This document shows, piece after piece, positions 1 through 14,034 of a stretch of 42,109 nucleotides of DNA; the stretch's first letter is position 1, and each line of letters opens with the position of its first letter. The DNA comes from Phaeoceros laevis (Eukaryota; Anthocerotophyta; Anthocerotopsida; Notothyladales): NCBI GenBank assembly GCA_049999765.1, contig JBNGIQ010003923.1, positions 1 to 42,109 on the forward strand, in the 5' to 3' direction. The notes beneath the pieces are model-generated. The model worked only from the letters and a program-made list of their open reading frames with translations. It did no database searches and was not told where the DNA came from. A program made the translations under genes and the position numbers.

Positions 1-8
1 GTCTACAG

Positions 9-2757
<2,749 letters not shown>

Positions 2758-3766
2758 TCAAAACGTCCTCTTTGGGCTTGTATGCCTATTGTTACAGAAA
2801 TTGAAAATTCCTACTTATATCTAAAAGAGGAGATCGCCTAAGTTCACCTTTTACGTGCTGGGGTAGATACGTGGAGTTGAGTCCGTTGGAGGCTTTGCTT
2901 CTACCCAATAAACGGACCAATCACGAAGTATACATGAACAACATGTCCTGTCTACTTTTCGGTGACAAGCCCAGGTCCGTTGTCGGCATGTGGCGGAGCA
3001 AGTGGCAGCGGCCTCATCAGCCGCTTTCATGAACAGAGACACTTCACTTTTCGCCAGGCCAACCTTTTCTCCTTTTCTCCTTTCCGAAGAGTGATCTCGA
3101 ATTCTTCAAAAAACAAAGTCATCCGGTTGAAATTTTCAACAGAATGGCACAAGCAGCGGCCTGCCAGTGCGTGCCTGCCTGCTCGCGCCTGCCATTGCCG
3201 GCCGCCGGGAAAGAGCCCGGGCTGCAAAGCGCGGGAATCTAAGTACCGATGCACCCCAACTCTTCAACCTGCAAATGTTATTATACTGTTCGGCTGTGTG
3301 TGAGCCGCTTCCCTCTAAAACCGCCCAAGATGTAGCCTCCCCGCACAAGGAGGGTTTCAACCCTGCTGGGTGCCTTCCGGCACTCTTTGCCGCCGTTAAA
3401 TAATCACCACGTGGAATCCTGCAGGCCCGGGATGGTCGTGATTTGAGGCGGCAGCCTCTTATTATCCTATGGGTTTCCGGCCTCTCTACAAAAGCCGTGA
3501 CTTTCGGCAACAGTCATGGGAAACTACGCTCCGCCTGTTGATGGGCAGCTCGGAGCAGAAGCGTTCCATTGGCAAGCGCCGATCCCGTACCAGTCGGCCC
3601 AAGACATCAGGCGTGCACCCCGTCCAGAGTGCGTGGACCAAGACAATCTTGAAATTTCAAGTTATCCGAGCCAAGGCAGGTCGGCCAAGGTTCCTGGCCT
3701 GCCTGCTTCTGAATCAGGAGCGGCCGCTACCTGCGGTAGTCGGACATTAATTGAGAGACGTGAAGA
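2758..3766. other. Intergenic spacer between the tandem subtilases
   Basis: No coding region is supported. The first 50-60 bases after the stop of copy 1 resemble the 3' flank of copy 2 (shared run CTCTTTGGGCTTGTATG), so the duplicated unit reaches into the 3' UTR. An AATAAA at 2907-2912 is a possible poly(A) signal. The remainder would hold the copy 2 promoter; no convincing TATA box was seen. Confidence 0.5.
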
Positions 3767-6700
3767 ATGTCGCATCCCAGGAGTACTCTCCAGTCACGTC
3801 GCCTATGGATGGGGACGTGGGTGCTGGCGCTCGTCTTGTTGGCACTTGCCAGTCCGTCCGTTGCTGGTGGAAGCTCTGGACACCAGGTATGTTCAATTTG
3901 GACATTGTCTGTTGTGAAGTTACAAGTCAATGGCGAGTCTATGCTACCATAGCAATGCCCTTCACAAGGACAGGGAACTGGCCATGGGCAGGTGCATGTG
4001 GTGTACATGGGAGCCAAATGCAACAAGCACGAGTCCGAGATCATCGCAGACCATCACCAGCTGCTGGCATCGGTTGTAGGAAGGTGAGTGCTTTTTTGCA
4101 GCAATTGGGATTCATGAGTGCTAGTAAAATTGTGAGCTTGCCCAAGCTGCGGGATGCCCATGAATTGCTTGTGGTGGCAGCATTGAGGACGCCAAAGAGT
4201 CCATTCTGTACCACTACCATCGCTCGCTCCGAGGATTCGCAGCCAAATTGGCGCCCCACCATGTCCAGGCTCTCAGAGGTAGGAAACTTTTGAAGCAGCA
4301 GACTGGTAAAGCGTACCTAGACTCCGTCCTCCTCCATCTCCAATGAATTTCAATCTGTGTGAACATTGTGTCCCTGGCTCGTGCTGCAGCTTCCGACGGA
4401 GTGGTGAGCGTGTTCAAAAGCAGGTCGGTGAAGCCCGCCACCACCAATTCTTGGGACTTTCTGGAAGTGCACGGGCCCAGGACGGTGGCATCAGGGCACG
4501 CCAGCGCGTTTCCCAGCTTCGGCGTCCAATCCGACATCATCATTGGCGTCTTCGACACAGGTAGGAGGGCACCCACCAAAGATTCCTGAATTGCTCCATT
4601 TCCTGTGAGTGAGGATTCATGGATTGTTCACAGCATGAATGAATTCATGATGTGCGTGCAAACTTAAATGTGGTGCGCGTGCCTGGTGCAGGGTACTGGC
4701 CCGAGTCCCAAAGCTTCAACGACCAAGGGCTGAGTTCCCCGCCTGCTCGCTGGAGAGGGCAGTGCGTGGCAGGGGAGAACTTCACAGCACATACGTGTAA
4801 CAAGTGAGACATTGAATTTCTTCTCGAAAAGCGCCAATTGCTGTGTGGATCGTGTCCCAAGATATGCTTAGCTGATGAATGTTGGGCCTGTCCGCAGCAA
4901 GGTGATCGGCGCGCGGTTCTATCCGAAGGGGGGAGAAGCATTTCTCGAGGGCAGGATTCAGGACGACCTCTACTCCGCTCGGGACGTCGACGGCCACGGC
5001 ACGCACACAGCGTCTACCACGGCAGGCCGCGCCATCGCAAACGTGAGCTTCTTCGGGATCGCACCCGGCACGGCCACAGGCAAGAATCGTTGCAGACGTC
5101 GGCCTGAATTCATCGCTTCTGAAGGTAGCGTTGGATGGGATTGCCTGACGGTTGTGTGATTTCAATCTGGGAATTCATCGCAGGCGGCGCGCCAGGCGCA
5201 AGGATCGCAGTGTACAAGGTGTGTTGGGCCAATGCCGGCTGCTTCGACTCCGATGTTCTGGCCGCCTACGACGACGCTATCGCCGATGGGGTGGACATCG
5301 TCTCCTTCTCGGTGGCCAGGAGCACCGAGGTGGGGAGCTCCATCCTCTCCGACGGCTTCGCCTTGGGCGCCTTGCATGCCACATTCAGCGGCATCCTCAC
5401 CTCGGCCGCCGCGGGCAACGAAGGCCCGGGCCCGAAAACCATAGCCAACAGCGCGCCCTGGTTCCTCACGGTGGCGGCCAGCACCTCCGACCGGGAGCTC
5501 ATCACCGGCCTGCACTTGGGCAGCGGCCTCACCATTCCTGTAAGGAGGGAGGGAGGGAGTCGTTGTGTGGGAATGAAACGTGCATCTTGGACTGTGGAAG
5601 CAGAGTTTCATGCATACTAATCATCTCCGGGACCCTTCGTTGATGAATGAATGCAGGGGCAATGGGCAATCAACCTGGTTTTCAACACCATCGATGCTCC
5701 CCTCATCCTCTCCACACAGGCTGCCAAGCCTGGAGCAGTAGTGGAGGGCGCCAAGTAATGCTCTGTATCCACTTCCCGCCACCCTAGCGAACTAAGAGCT
5801 AGCTGCTATGGAAAAGAATTAAGTTCAGGGAAATCTATACACAAATGTGAGCCACCGACAGGTTCTGACTTGTAACTGATGCGGTTGGGTATGCAGATTA
5901 TGCGCCAACAACACCTTGAATTCGACCAAGTTTGAAGGAAAAATCCTGGTATGTTACTGGAACTACGATCTGTCAGTGGTCGATTTCAACGACCTCAGCT
6001 CTGCATCAGGAGTGGTGTTCATTCTGATTGGTGGCAACAGGACAGTCGCCCAAAACTTCCCCCTACCCACCCCATACGGGATACCCATCACACTCATCAC
6101 AGACGAAAGCACGCTTCTCCACTACATCCAATCCACCAGGTAATCTTGAGCTCTTAGATATAAGGAGGGGTTTGTACAACAGATTACTACATACAAGGTG
6201 TAGATTGCCTGTGATCACACCCCCATGATCTTCTGACAATGACTGTTGGTCAATACCTGTGTGTGTAGTGTACCTGTGGGGAGGATACTGCGCACAAGTG
6301 CCGTCCAGGGCTTTATACCAGCTCCAGTAGTGGCAAGCTTCTCTTCCAGAGGCCCCAGCCCACGGTCTCCTGACATTATCAAGGTGAGGATACATACCTG
6401 GGATGTATGTTCAAACCTTGCTTGTGACTGAATCTTTTCATCTGATGTACGGTCCGCTAATATCTGGATGAATGGGTCCTGCCTGTTTGCAGCCTGACAT
6501 ATCAGCTCCAGGAGTGAACATCTTGGCAGCATGGTCTCCTCTGGATGGCTCCTTCGACTACAAGTTTGATTCCGGCACATCCATGGCGACCCCTCACATC
6601 ACTGGCGTTGCTGCTCTCATCAAGGCAGTCCATCCAGAATGGAGCCCTGCAGTCATCAAATCAGCCATCATGACAACAGGTGAGTTTCAATTGCAATCTG

Positions 6701-7500
6701 GTCTCTTGCTGGTCACAAGTTCGCTTCTCCTGCCCTAATTGCTGGTCTCTAGCTCAAGTACCAACATGGGTGGTGGATGGATGATTGTTGCTGCCTGCAG
6801 CATATGTGACAGACAACGCCAACAAGAGCCTTATGGCGTACCCGGATCTGCAATCTGCTGCCAATGAGTACACTTTCGGATCGGGGCATGTGAACCCATT
6901 TTCAGCCCTCAACCCTGGCCTCGTCTATGACACCGACCCGCAGGCCTACCTCGACTTCCTGTGTGCATTCGAGAATTCCACAACCATCAAAGCTGTTTTC
7001 AGAGACAATCAAGGTAAGACCTGTTAATCTCTCCTCGCAAAGCATGTCTCTTGCCTGTTGTTACGGTCGGTTTGAAACGAGCTGGTTGGTACTCAAACAG
7101 TGGTGACACCAATTTCACATATGCTGCAGATCTGGACAAGAAGTTTGTTTCATGCCCTGCCACACCAGTCCAGCCTTTCAACTTGAACTACCCCTCTATC
7201 AGCTTGACAAACCTAGCTCAACACGAGGTTGTGAAGAGGGTTGTCACGAACGTGGGGCCTCGTGGAAGGGTGCAATACACAGCGCGAGTCTCGGCTCCCC
7301 AAGGGGTGCAAGTGTCCGTCCATCCCAGTAAACTGCGGTTCCAGGAGGTAGGCCAGCGACAAGAATTCCGCGTCGAGTTCCTGGTGACTGTCCCCAGAAA
7401 CGGCAGCCACCTGCGGAGGGGTTCCCTCACCTGGACGGATGGACGAGGAGGCCATCTCGTGCGGAGTCCTATCCTTGTAAACACACACACATCCTTGTAA
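3767..7500 (+). CDS. Subtilisin-like serine protease (plant SBT family), copy 2, complete, 13 exons
   Basis: Exons: 3767-3886, 3974-4083, 4181-4278, 4390-4560, 4692-4803, 4898-5079, 5184-5539, 5657-5754, 5897-6139, 6269-6383, 6493-6679, 6801-7013 and 7130-7500 (2376 nt, 791 aa, all phases agree). The start is chosen because it opens a hydrophobic secretion signal (residues 1-34). An I9 prodomain follows ([29 protein letters not shown]). The S8 triad is Asp165 (GVFDTG), His237 (GHGTHT) and Ser565 (SGTSMATPH), with oxyanion Asn343. The PA domain is at about 380-500 and the Fn3-like domain at about 670-790. Length is normal for plant SBTs. The Ser motif reads SMATPH rather than the commoner plant SMSCPH. 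Likely an apoplastic endopeptidase; target unknown. The intron after exon 6 uses a GC donor. The C-terminal nine or so residues are altered by a 20-bp duplication. Confidence 0.95.
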
Positions 7501-7510
7501 ACACAGTGCA
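7471..7510 (+). repeat. 20-bp tandem duplication over the subtilase 2 stop region
   Basis: The 20 bases at 7471-7490 start again at 7491. In copy 1 the end reads ILVKTVPWA-stop. In copy 2 the duplication shifts the frame so the protein ends ILVNTHTSL-stop. The ancestral-like ending (an in-frame TGGGCTTAG) is still visible just downstream in another frame. Confidence 0.8.
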
Positions 7511-8975
7511 CTGGGCTTAGATCGATAGATAGTTAAAACGGCCTCTTTGGGCTTGTATGATTATTCTTATTATTACGAAAATTCCTGTCACATCCTGGAA
7601 TATCCAGAACCCAGAACGGCATGATTTTAGACAAGCCATACCTGGGCTACTACAAGAACAACATCATGGCAACATTATTCATATCTTTGGTGTCGCTGGA
7701 TACTAGAATCACTAATAAGTCATGGGTTATCACCATGACAACTTCAGAATCTCCTAGTGGTCCATATTCTATCTTGTGGCCCTTCAATTGGTGGTGTGGT
7801 TAGTAATAGTAGTAGTAGTAGTATGACTTTTGTGTTTAGCCAACTCCACATGGGAATTGTTGTAACCTGCAAACACCACAATAATTTTTTTGTCCTTCCT
7901 TTCTATTCTGAGGAGATCAAGCTTTGCCAAAAAGCCATCAGGGGTGAATTCTTCATCTCGGAGGAGTCGTCTCAGAGTGTCCATTGTCTATTACTACTAC
8001 TGATCTCAAAAGCATGTGTTGTGAGTTGCTGGAGCTAGTTCCATAGCAATAGTAGTAGTAGTAGTAGGGGAGGTCATGCTAACCGACTCCACATGGCAAT
8101 CGAGCACGCCGACACATTGGTGGCGCACTAGGTGGAATGGTCGTCTATACCTTGTAGGGAGGGGCACCTCCCTTCCCCAGCACTCGGGCTGATGCCAAAG
8201 CACTGGGTGGGTGGGTGGCCTATGCAAGGCAGGGAGCCACACCGCTCCATGCTCCTAGTGCGGGCACGCGTGTCGGTATCTAGCTAATGTATTGGTAACC
8301 TGATCTCTTATCTATCTGTCCTGTGGTCCTTGCTCTCTCTGTAGTGCTTCTAACCTTTCCCTTCTAGTTTTGTCACTATGACAACAACATCGTCAACTAG
8401 TTAGGCTAGTTTAGTTTGAGTTTTTTGGTTAGGCTAGTTAGGCACACACTACATAGTCTAGTTTAGTTTGCTTCCAGATAGACTATGGGGTCTTAGTTAG
8501 GCACATTTAAGTGGCTAGAGAGTTCCACTTCGCACCTTAGCGTACTGCCTAGCCTGGATTCCTGCAGTATACTATTAGTATACTATACTGGAACTCATTC
8601 ATTCATTCATTGGGTCCTTGCAAGCTAAAGTAGGGCATTTGTTGGCGGTACGTGTTGGACTTGACATTAAAAAAACGTACAGATTTCCTCAAAAAACAAT
8701 CTAAAAGGTACAAGTTGTAGCATATACTCATAGAGCTCAACAACACGCTTTCAAAAATTACTACCCTTTTTGATTTTAAGATAGTAAAGTTCTCAAAATA
8801 GTTATTGCTTTTAGGACTAAACTTCATTATTTTATAGCAGAAGTGCCTTAAACCGATTATGTTTGGTTTAATCTTAAGTTAAAAAACTTGTGGCGCGTCA
8901 AATTTATAAGCATCCGAAAAGCCTCTTTCCTAACTCCTCTCGGTTACTGCGCTCAACAGCAACATTTACAAGAAA

Positions 8976-9069
8976 GCATGACTTTCTAGCAAAGACTTGA
9001 GACCCTCAATGTACTAAATCGTGCATGACTTTCTAGCAAAGACTTGAGACCCTCAATGTACTAAATCGT
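8976..9069. repeat. Perfect 47-bp tandem duplication
   Basis: The 47 bases at 8976-9022 (beginning GCATGACTTTCTAGC) are repeated without mismatch at 9023-9069. Perfect identity indicates a recent local duplication. Confidence 0.95.
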
Positions 9070-9092
9070 GTCACCTCCTCCGTCCAACGCAG

Positions 9093-9408
9093 GAACATAT
9101 GGTCACGATTCCCACCGCACCGGATTACGTAACAATCTCAGAACTAAACGCAATTGCGCAACCAAATCGCAAATTGCGCTCCAGAGCAAAGCCTCTGATC
9201 CAAGTGAAACAATGTTAGTCCTTCTTCCCACCAACATGCGTGATAAGGAAGCTTCCGGAACCCGGCCCCAAGAATTGGGTTTTTGTTTGGTCCTATGTAA
9301 CACCCGACCCTTCATATCTACAGGGCTACTTCAGGTTTTATTGCATGCCCGGCCCGGGATCCTTAACCCAAGCCCTAAAATGCATGTGCCTTCCAGACAC
9401 GCCACAGC
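9093..9408 (+). repeat. Dispersed direct repeat, copy A
   Basis: About 315 bp that recurs in diverged form at 9865-10174. Shared landmarks in order are GATCCAAGTGAAACAATG, AGTCCTTCTTCC, TGTAACACCCG, TATCTACAGGGCTACTT and AGCCCTAAAA. The TGTAACACCCG start is seen in some plant LTRs, but no primer-binding site was found beside it. Confidence 0.75.
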
Positions 9409-9588
9409 TGTGGCGCGTCGCCCCCAGATTGTGCTTCAGCCTTAGCAATCTTCAGACATAGCCAGGACCAAAGTCATAGCCGTGCTTCTGAAGCAGCTAA
9501 AGAAAAAACCGAGCAATTAGAGTCCAAGATTGAGGAGGCAACATATTTACGACTAACTTTTATGATCCGTTCTTTGCCTTGTATAGTT

Positions 9589-9822
9589 CTAAATGCCCAA
9601 ATGATATTGCCCCGTCTGAAGCAAGAATAGCACAATTGCATATTCGAAAATGTCAGAGAAGGATGCATCATCACACACCGAACAAACCCACACCTTACTG
9701 TGTAAGTGGTCGCTGGACCATCCATGCCCCAAGCTTAAGCATTCAAAGCACTCGCGTTTGCTACAAGAAATACAACGCTTAACAGATTCGTGAATGGAAC
9801 AGAGCACAATATTGTTTCCCAC
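9589..9822 (-). other. Cysteine-rich reading frame between the direct repeats (gene relic or exon)
   Basis: A minus-strand open frame encodes a Cys/His-rich segment (CSIHESVKRCISCSKRECF, then LGHGWSSDHLHSKVWVCSVC). Spacing is reminiscent of a zinc-binding finger, but I do not recognise the family. It lies exactly between the two direct repeats, so it may belong to a mobile element or be trapped sequence. The frame is short and may be chance. Confidence 0.25.
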
Positions 9823-9864
9823 CCATGTGTCTCCAGTCTCTGCAACACTCGAGGCTCAGCTATG

Positions 9865-10174
9865 AACAACAAGCATAACCATCACCAGATCATGCAGCAA
9901 TCATAGAACCAAACACAATTGTGCAGCCAAATCACAAATCGCGTTGCAGAGCAGAGCCTTTGATCCAAGTGAAACAATGCCAGTCCTTCTTCCTACCAAT
10001 ATGCGTGACACGAAAGCTTTCGGAACCTAGCCCTAAGAATTGGGTTATTGTCTGATCTTATCTGTAACACCCGGCCCTCATATCTACAGGGCTACTTGAG
10101 GTTTTATTGCATGCCCGGCTCGGGATCCTTAATCCAAGCCCTAAAACGTATGCGCCATCTAGACATGCCACAAA
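9865..10174 (+). repeat. Dispersed direct repeat, copy B
   Basis: Diverged second copy of 9093-9408 in the same orientation, with roughly 460 bp between the copies. The arrangement would fit a small terminal-repeat element (TRIM-like) or a segmental duplication. Confidence 0.75.
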
Positions 10175-10971
10175 CTAGATTCGATAATTGCATGAAAGTA
10201 CCTAAAATCAGAGAAATAATACCTGCAGCCAGCGATGGACACATGTACTTTTTGATGGTTAAACCTTCATATCTTATAGTAAAACTACGAAAACTTCCTA
10301 AAAAAGGTACTTCTTAGACTCACCTTAATGAGATCTACCTAGTGACGTAGAAGAAAATTCAATCCAAGATTTGTACAAAGCACTACAAAGATTTAAAGTT
10401 AGAAAAAATTTGAAATATAGGGAGTAGACATGTAGAAACGACCTACTGTAGCCTGTAGCCTGCAAGCACCCCATTCATTCATTCATTCATCAGTTACCCT
10501 CCTCCCAATTCTCTGTTTGTTGTACGAAGGATGGTATACTTCAATTCATTCGTTCATTCATTAGCTTAGAAGCCAACTCTAACTGACTATCCACACTTGC
10601 ACACTATCGGGCTGTTGTGGTCTGTTGTGGTCAATGGGTTGTCCGCAGCTGCAGTCTATTGATAAATTATGACATTGAGGAACTCCTTGGATATCTAGGA
10701 ATATACTAGGATTCATTTAGTAAATAAGTTCTCGGCACTTGAAAAATTAACAGGAATGAACACTCTCTCAAAGTTCCACTTACGAGGGCTATCCAATATT
10801 GTGGTTCTGTGCACATTCCTCCTAGGCAGGAGAGTTTGTGTGATCTCCTCCGTTAGGGCTACGGACACACCCATCAAAAGCGGTACGCCATCTGTATCAC
10901 CTTGTAGGAATGCTTTCACAGCATAGCTGTAACTCAACCATGTGTGCTAAGCCCTTCAAGATGACTAGTTA

Positions 10972-11053
10972 CAATGCGTGCTAGGGCTTACATGCTTATG
11001 GTTAGTGGACCTAACACTGTCTTTTCTATAGACACTAGAGATAGCACGCATTG
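10972..11053. repeat. 12-bp perfect inverted repeat, 58-bp loop
   Basis: CAATGCGTGCTA at 10972-10983 is the reverse complement of 11042-11053. The loop contains a smaller palindrome (GTTAGTGGACCTAAC). It could be a hairpin or the end of a decayed element. Confidence 0.45.
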
Positions 11054-11570
11054 AGTACGGTAGAGTCCACTAGAGCGTGGTATGGAGGCTTTGAGAGATT
11101 TCTTGTCGTCAGGCTGTTGGAGAATTTGTGAGTCAATCTCAAAATGATTACAATCTCAAAGTGATTACAATACGAATATAATGAAACACCACTTCCCATG
11201 CACCATAAAGGGCACAAGATATCAGCGGTGATGTATTTATAATCAACTCAACGTTCCACCTTGACAGGTTGGAAGAGTGAAGATAGCTGAAGTTAAGTGA
11301 AAGATTGTAAAACCGCTTCCATTTTCAAAGACAGGAAACGCATATGTAGCTCTGGACCTCGAGAAATAGCAATTCGCCTCTCCACACTAATCCCAGGGGT
11401 GTCGCAGAGCCAAGAATCCCTTGTACGTCGAGACATGTATGAAATAAATTGAACTAGTGTTACCCTTTTCAGGAATCGGGAGTCATGTGTAGCCATCATG
11501 TGACTTCGGGAGTAGCTAGCATTCCCAGAATTTGTACCGGATACTTGCACGGCTGATTGTTATCGTGGGG

Positions 11571-13473
11571 TTAAAGCCTCGCATACTTGGCAACAAACCT
11601 CTCCACCAACGGATTGACAAGGTGAGGAGCCTCATCCTGCCAAAAGCACACCACGTTAGACCTAGTGCCTGGCCACTTGAATCACTTAATCCTGAGGTTC
11701 AGATTTTATGATTACTCACCTGTGGACAATGGCCAGTGTCGGGCAGAACAATGAACTCTTCTACGGTGTCAAACTTCTCATATGCCTTTCCAAGGGCGAT
11801 GGGTTCCCAAGGATCCTTCTCCCCCCATCCAATCCAAACGGGACACTACAATCACAAAACATGATGAATGGACAATCTGTTTTGTTGAAAGCTTGTAAGC
11901 CTCCACCCCGAAAATATAGTCTCAAAGACAACTCACCTCAACAAGAGGCAGCATCTCTTCTGGAAGGGGTCCACCCGAGTAGCAGATGAAGTCAAGGAAC
12001 ACATCAACTGCACCAGGTTGCAGGCCTGGCCCCAGAATAAGCTGGACAAGCTCATCTGTTACAGCCGTTTCATCATGGTAACACTGGAAACACAACACAG
12101 TAGGACAAATGTCAGAAGCTTCCCTGCTCCTAAGAATGAGGTCCATCCTGTCTTGCCAAACAAACGGGTTTGGCAGTTTAACCTCATACAGAATTCTCTT
12201 CACCGCATCTGGTTTTGCCACCGACTTGAAAAATCTCTGTCCTAAATCTGTGTTTCTGCAAAGACCAGTTGAAATCTCTTGGCATCGCTGTAATACAAGC
12301 AAAATTTATTTTATTTTGCTATGCAAGAATCTGTTGGCAGTCCAGAACTGACCTCAAAACGCTTTGCAGAGCTTTCACGAATGGACGGGCATACCATGGC
12401 TGCTTTTTGATGTGGAGCATTCGTAGAGAAACATTCAGGAGCAGCAATCCCCTTACAGTGTCCCGTTCAAGGAGTGCTGCTTGGAGGCCGGCAATCCCTG
12501 CATACAGAATGAACATGTCAGAAAAAAGGGTCTGCTTCTTCCAGAGTGTTGACCCTGATCGACTGGCAGTGAACTGGCTAACAACTAAAAAGGCCACACT
12601 GGTACCACCAACCTCCAACTGAATTGCAGATTATGAAGGGACGATCATTTACCACCTCCGAACAGAACTGTAAAATCTGCTTGGCCCAAGTATCAAAAGT
12701 ATACAGGGAATTAGGGGGCAGCATCCGTGGGCAAGGCTTGTCGGAGTAGCCGTAACCCAGCAGATCAATTGCAAACACTCTGTGCGACCTGGCCAGCACT
12801 GGTATGTTTTTTCGCCAATGGTCACTGCACAGCAACGGAAAGGCGAATCCCACTCGTTACACAAGACTGGAAATCCAAGAACTCGGACACCCTACAGTAA
12901 GTGTGAGGAGAGCTGTACCAGTTGGCACCAAAACCATGCACCAGCAGCAACGCCGGTCCTGACGCTCCCGCCGATTGGTACCGGATGTTGTACTCTCCCC
13001 ATCTCCACGTACTGGTGCCAGAGAAGGAGGAGAAACATGCTTCAGCAAGTCTGCTTGACAGTCGAAGAAGCTGGACCTGGCATCAATTGACAGCTCTACA
13101 CCAATTCCCAAACCTAATGTCAGCACCTCGTCTGCACATGGACGGGACGATCCTCAAGGACAACATCCTGCGCAGACGTTCCCACGGAAGAAAAATCCTC
13201 CTCCAAATCAGAGGACTGGACCTGCGCACGAACCCCACGAACCCTAGCTGCTCTCGGCCTCCCCTCGGACATCACAAACGTACTGGCGACTGCCGGCTCA
13301 GCACAGGGGCATCTCCTGCTACCGAGGCGAGCACGCAATGCCACCTCCCCAGGCCACCTCGCAACTAACAGAGACAGGCCAGGCTGTGCTGCCGAGGCCC
13401 GTGACATCACGGCACAGGGCCCCATACCCCCCATGATGCATGCGGGCTGACAAGAGGCCGCAGCAGCAGACAT
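11571..13473 (-). CDS. Alpha/beta-hydrolase fold protein, plastid-type, 8 exons
   Basis: Exons in transcript order: 13473-13127, 13050-12919, 12824-12613, 12497-12353, 12255-12183, 12083-11937, 11845-11720 and 11636-11571 (1248 nt, 415 aa, phases agree). The first ~115 residues are Ala/Arg/Ser-rich and acidic later, fitting a plastid transit peptide. Then WRWGEYNIRYQSAGASG, the oxyanion turn LLVHGFGANCDHW, nucleophile Ser228 in CNSVGG, acid Asp363 in GEKDPWEP, and His391 in TGHCPQ. The block CYSGGPLPEE is typical of the plant subgroup that includes Arabidopsis At5g19850. It is likely a chloroplast hydrolase or esterase of unknown substrate. The exon 1/2 junction is the least certain, since that part is poorly conserved. 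It is divergent from the DUF1223 gene, with 561 bp between starts. Confidence 0.9.
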
Positions 13474-14034
13474 CGCTTACGGGCAAGGCCGGCTATCGCG
13501 TCTGGGGCAGAGTTCTGTTCGCAAGCAGAGGCAGTAGTAGCTCCGCATTTCGCGATTGTTGACGGGGAGCTGTCGGGTTGGTACTCGGTAAAGGCAGCTC
13601 GGGGCCGAGCAATTCTCTGGCCGGAGAGCTTGCCACGTGAGGACGGGGAAACCTCGTCTGACGGTCCACCCGACTCCACCGGTTCCCAGAAGCCGTCTCC
13701 GGCGCGTGGCGGGGAGGCCAGCTGGTCCCCTCTTTACGCATGTGCCCTCCTGCCATGGGTTCTGTGTGAACACCCCGCGTCCATGTTACCGACAGATTTG
13801 CAAACCTGCTTTGCGCTGTGCTCATCCTTCCCCGACGCAAGAGCTTCAAGAATCGGACGGCGTCGCGGCGGAGAGCCTGAAAAAGGACCCACGCACCTGC
13901 CCCTATATATCTGCGGGAGAGAGGCGCCGGATTTAGTATCGGGTGCTGGCAGCTGAAGTGGTTGTTGTAGGCTGCGTCGCTGTCATTGCTGCTCGGCAGG
14001 GAGTGCAGCGCCAGGGAAGGGAGGGAGAGGGACC
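13474..14034. promoter_or_regulatory. Shared 5' region of the divergent hydrolase and DUF1223 genes
   Basis: This is a 561-bp GC-rich interval between two head-to-head starts and may act as a bidirectional promoter. A TATA box (TATATAT, 13914-13920) lies about 115 bp upstream of the DUF1223 ATG, giving a plausible 5' UTR of about 85-90 bases. Long minus-strand open frames here are a GC-composition effect. Confidence 0.45.

Larger units (their letters stand above)
7501..11570. other. Gene-poor 4-kb interval
   Basis: No gene is supported between the subtilase stop and the hydrolase stop. It contains TAG microsatellites (7801-7823, 8051-8067), ATTC microsatellites (8595-8611, 10472-10490, 10543-10562), an AT-rich stretch at 8640-8900, a 47-bp tandem duplication, and a pair of long direct repeats, listed separately. 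Confidence 0.6.

Noticed and set aside
7051-7129. In-frame open sequence just before the last subtilase 2 exon, possibly coding
   Set aside because: The same stretch in copy 1 is out of frame and ends in a stop, and both copies share the GTAAG donor and CTGCAG acceptor around it, so it is intron.
9093-10174. Full LTR retrotransposon
   Set aside because: No reverse transcriptase, integrase, primer-binding site or polypurine tract is visible; internal DNA is only about 460 bp.
13477-13849. Two overlapping minus-strand open frames (98 and 118 codons) upstream of the hydrolase
   Set aside because: GC-rich promoter sequence; no splice path joins them to the hydrolase better than the ATG at 13473.
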